From Streptomyces sp. CG 926 (GTDB lineage Bacteria; Actinomycetota; Actinomycetes; Streptomycetales; Streptomycetaceae): a stretch of 64,000 nt of DNA. The stretch lies in assembly GCF_003148825.1 (NCBI RefSeq), contig NZ_QGGZ01000009.1, forward strand, positions 124,001-188,000, read 5' to 3'. The notes under the pieces were generated by a model, which did not search any database, was not told where the DNA came from, and was given only the letters and a program-made list of their open reading frames with translations. Positions within the stretch are counted from its first letter, which is position 1. Every line of letters begins with the position of its first letter. Positions 61,911 through 64,000 of the stretch are shown here, piece after piece. The position numbers and the translations under genes were made by a program.

Positions 61911-64000
61911 GTGAGGCGAAGCATCGCAAGCCCCGCGGATGAACCCGCGCGCGGCAACTTCACCCCGCCGCCGCGAGCGGCCGCGTCGCCCGTCGACGTG
62001 CCCGTGGACCCGCCCGCGAGCAGCGGGAGCAGCAGCAGGTTCTCGCCCCGCAACTGGCGTGTGCCGACCCGTCTGAACGCCATTCTGCTCGTGCCGGCCC
62101 TCGTGGGCCTGGTCATGGGTGGCTTCCAGGTGAAGGGTTCCATCGACACCTGGAACGAGGCCCAGGACGCCGAGAAGATAGCCACGGTCGTCCAGGCGGC
62201 CTCGGGCTACAGCCAGGCACTGCTCAACGAGCGTGACCTGACCGCCGAGCCCCTCCTGAACGGCCAGACGAAGGACCCGAAGGTCCTCAAGGCCTACGCG
62301 GACACCACCGCGGCCAAGGAGAAGTTCGACAAGGCAGTCCAGGACATGCCGAAGAACCTCGGCCTGGAGCGACGCCTGGACCTCTTCCGCGCGGAGGAGC
62401 CCAAGCTGGACGCCGTACGCGACAAGGCGTACCAGGCGGCCATCGAGAGCCCCAAGAAGGATCTGCCCAGGACGGCCGGGCCCATCCCGACCGAAGAGGG
62501 CTATGTGCTGGTCCAGCACTACCTCATGCAGTTCGCGAACGAGCTCGGTCTCGGCACCGGCAACGTGACCTCGTACGGACGCATGGTCTACGCGATCCAG
62601 CTGGCCAAGGCGGCGAACTCGCTGCAGCGCGCCGTCGGTACGCACCTGCTGGTGCGCCCGAGCGCCGACGAGAACACCCGCAAGGCCCAGCTCGTCGCCT
62701 TCTCCTCCTACGCCTACCTCGAAGAGATCGCCATCGGCGAGTACGTCGCGGCGGGTACCGAGGACGACGTGAACCGCCTCAAGGCGGTCATGGCCAAGAA
62801 GTCCGAGGACGGCGCGGCGAAGATCGCCGAGGCGAAGCACCAGGCCGAGCAGGCCGGGGTCCGCTTCATACCCCCGCCCACGATCCAGGACTCGGCGCTG
62901 CTCGGCATGACCGACGCGATCGCCAACAGCGAGAGCAAGAAGAAGCTCTCCGAGACCGGGTCGACCCCCGCCTTCTGGCAGGCCGCCGCCACCGCGAAGT
63001 TCGACGGTTACGACGAGGTCGAGAAGGAACTCCTCGACAAGGCCGTCAAGGACGCCGTCGCGGTCTCCGACGACGCCCGCACCGACGCGATCGTCAACGG
63101 CGCCATCGTGGTCGTGGCCCTGCTCGCCGCCTTCATCCTGGCCGGCATGATGGCCCGCCAGATGGGCCGCGCGATGGCCCGCCTGCGCTCCGCCGCCTTC
63201 GACATCGCCGAGCAGCGCCTGCCGATGCTCGTCGACCAGCTCTCGCGCACCGACCCCGGCAAGGTGGACACCCGTGTCCACCCGATCCCCATCGACTCCC
63301 AGGACGAGATCGGCGAGGTCGCACGCGCCTTCGACCAGGTCCACCGGGAAGCCGTACGGCTCGCGGCCGAGCAGGCTCTCCTGCGAGGGAACGTCAACGC
63401 GATCTTCACCAACCTCTCCATGCGCAACCAGTCGCTGATCGAGGGCCAGCTGACCCTCATCACCGACCTGGAGAACAACGAGGCCGACCCGGACCAGCTG
63501 GAGAACCTCTTCCGCCTGGACCACCTGGCCACCCGTATGCGCCGTAACGGCGAGAACCTCCTCATCCTCGCGGGCGAGGAGCCGGGCCGCCGCTGGGACC
63601 AGCCGGTCCCGCTCGTCGACGTGCTGCGCGCCGCCTCCTCCGAGGTGGAGCAGTACGAGCGCATCGAGCTCTCGGGTGTCTCGGACGCCGAGATCCACGG
63701 CCAGGCCGTGACCGACCTCGTGCACCTGCTCGCCGAGCTCCTGGAGAACGCCACCACGTTCTCCTCGCCGCAGACCAAGGTCCGTGTCAACGCCACGCGT
63801 CTGCCCGACGGCCGCGTGATGGTCGAGATCCACGACAAGGGCATCGGCCTCACCGCCGAGGACTTCGCGGACATCAACCACAAGCTGGCCAACCCGCCGA
63901 CCGTGGACGCCGCGATCTCGCAGCGCATGGGTCTGTTCGTGGTCGGCCGGCTGGCGGACCGCCACAGCATCCGCGTCCAGCTGCGCCCCTCGGGCGAGGC
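61911..64000 (+). CDS. cvnA2: Second conservon sensor-like histidine kinase (partial, 3' end beyond window)
   Basis: The first 696 residues are visible from GTG 61911. Membrane segment near 55-72, sensor region with helical pattern, second membrane segment near 393-413, HAMP, dimerisation helix with FRLDHLATRMRRNG near 532, and an HATPase domain (LVHLLAELLENATTFSSPQT; MVEIHDKGIGLTAEDFADIN). Strongly similar to cvnA1 from HAMP to HATPase at both protein and base level, but the sensor halves diverge. It starts 293 bases after cvnD1, as the two tandem conservons of S. coelicolor do. Confidence 0.92.
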   Translation, partial: MRRSIASPADEPARGNFTPPPRAAASPVDVPVDPPASSGSSSRFSPRNWRVPTRLNAILLVPALVGLVMGGFQVKGSIDTWNEAQDAEKIATVVQAASGYSQALLNERDLTAEPLLNGQTKDPKVLKAYADTTAAKEKFDKAVQDMPKNLGLERRLDLFRAEEPKLDAVRDKAYQAAIESPKKDLPRTAGPIPTEEGYVLVQHYLMQFANELGLGTGNVTSYGRMVYAIQLAKAANSLQRAVGTHLLVRPSADENTRKAQLVAFSSYAYLEEIAIGEYVAAGTEDDVNRLKAVMAKKSEDGAAKIAEAKHQAEQAGVRFIPPPTIQDSALLGMTDAIANSESKKKLSETGSTPAFWQAAATAKFDGYDEVEKELLDKAVKDAVAVSDDARTDAIVNGAIVVVALLAAFILAGMMARQMGRAMARLRSAAFDIAEQRLPMLVDQLSRTDPGKVDTRVHPIPIDSQDEIGEVARAFDQVHREAVRLAAEQALLRGNVNAIFTNLSMRNQSLIEGQLTLITDLENNEADPDQLENLFRLDHLATRMRRNGENLLILAGEEPGRRWDQPVPLVDVLRAASSEVEQYERIELSGVSDAEIHGQAVTDLVHLLAELLENATTFSSPQTKVRVNATRLPDGRVMVEIHDKGIGLTAEDFADINHKLANPPTVDAAISQRMGLFVVGRLADRHSIRVQLRPSGE

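Overview
The window is a GC-rich chromosomal segment of a Streptomyces species. The evidence is the strong third-position GC bias, GTG and TTG starts behind AGGAGG-type ribosome binding sites, tRNAs without an encoded CCA end, the developmental genes nsdA and hupS, and two tandem conservons. As I recall it, the gene order follows the SCO5540-SCO5596 block of the S. coelicolor chromosome read backwards. This is core chromosome. I see no prophage, intact insertion sequence, CRISPR array or secondary-metabolite cluster.

Left part (1-17.6 kb): an incomplete signal peptidase gene, then the ribosome and tRNA maturation group rplS, trmD, rimM, KH protein and rpsP. Next are a SprT-like metalloprotein, proS, a methyltransferase, an FtsH protease, ffh, the nitrogen group amtB-glnK-glnD with candidate GlnR sites upstream, nsdA, and a divergent primase/polymerase-like gene. 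A 69-bp near-perfect palindrome lies exactly at the end of glnD.

Middle (17.6-39.8 kb): ftsY, an NCS1 nucleobase permease, a flavin monooxygenase-like gene, the glucose permease glcP and smc. Then come a small coiled-coil gene, acylphosphatase, a secreted CAP-domain protein, and a flavodoxin-like reductase divergent from an HxlR regulator. The conserved run mutM, rnc, rpmF, DUF177, DivIVA-like coiled coil, coaD, rsmD, recG and DAK/FakA-like gene follows, ending at the oppositely oriented rpmB.

Right part (39.8-64 kb): thiD-thiL, a stand-alone Lrp-type RAM domain, a DUF3515 lipoprotein, ddl, gpsA-plsC, a cofC gene with an unusual C-terminal extension, hupS, and leuCD divergent from the IclR regulator ndgR. 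Five tRNA genes (Gln, Glu, Glu, Gln, Glu in transcription order) carry a near-consensus DasR operator between them. Then HAD, DUF4241, gltX, a FAH-family gene, a 62-residue protein with a duplicated ANPRRT motif, one complete conservon (sensor kinase, roadblock, DUF742, GTPase), and the start of a second conservon cut by the window end.

Most of the genes are housekeeping. The points of most interest are the DasR-like site in the tRNA array, the duplicated-motif small protein beside the conservon, the apparently inactivated primase fold beside nsdA, the palindrome at the glnD stop, the cofC fusion or nested gene, and the low-complexity insertion in the SMC hinge.
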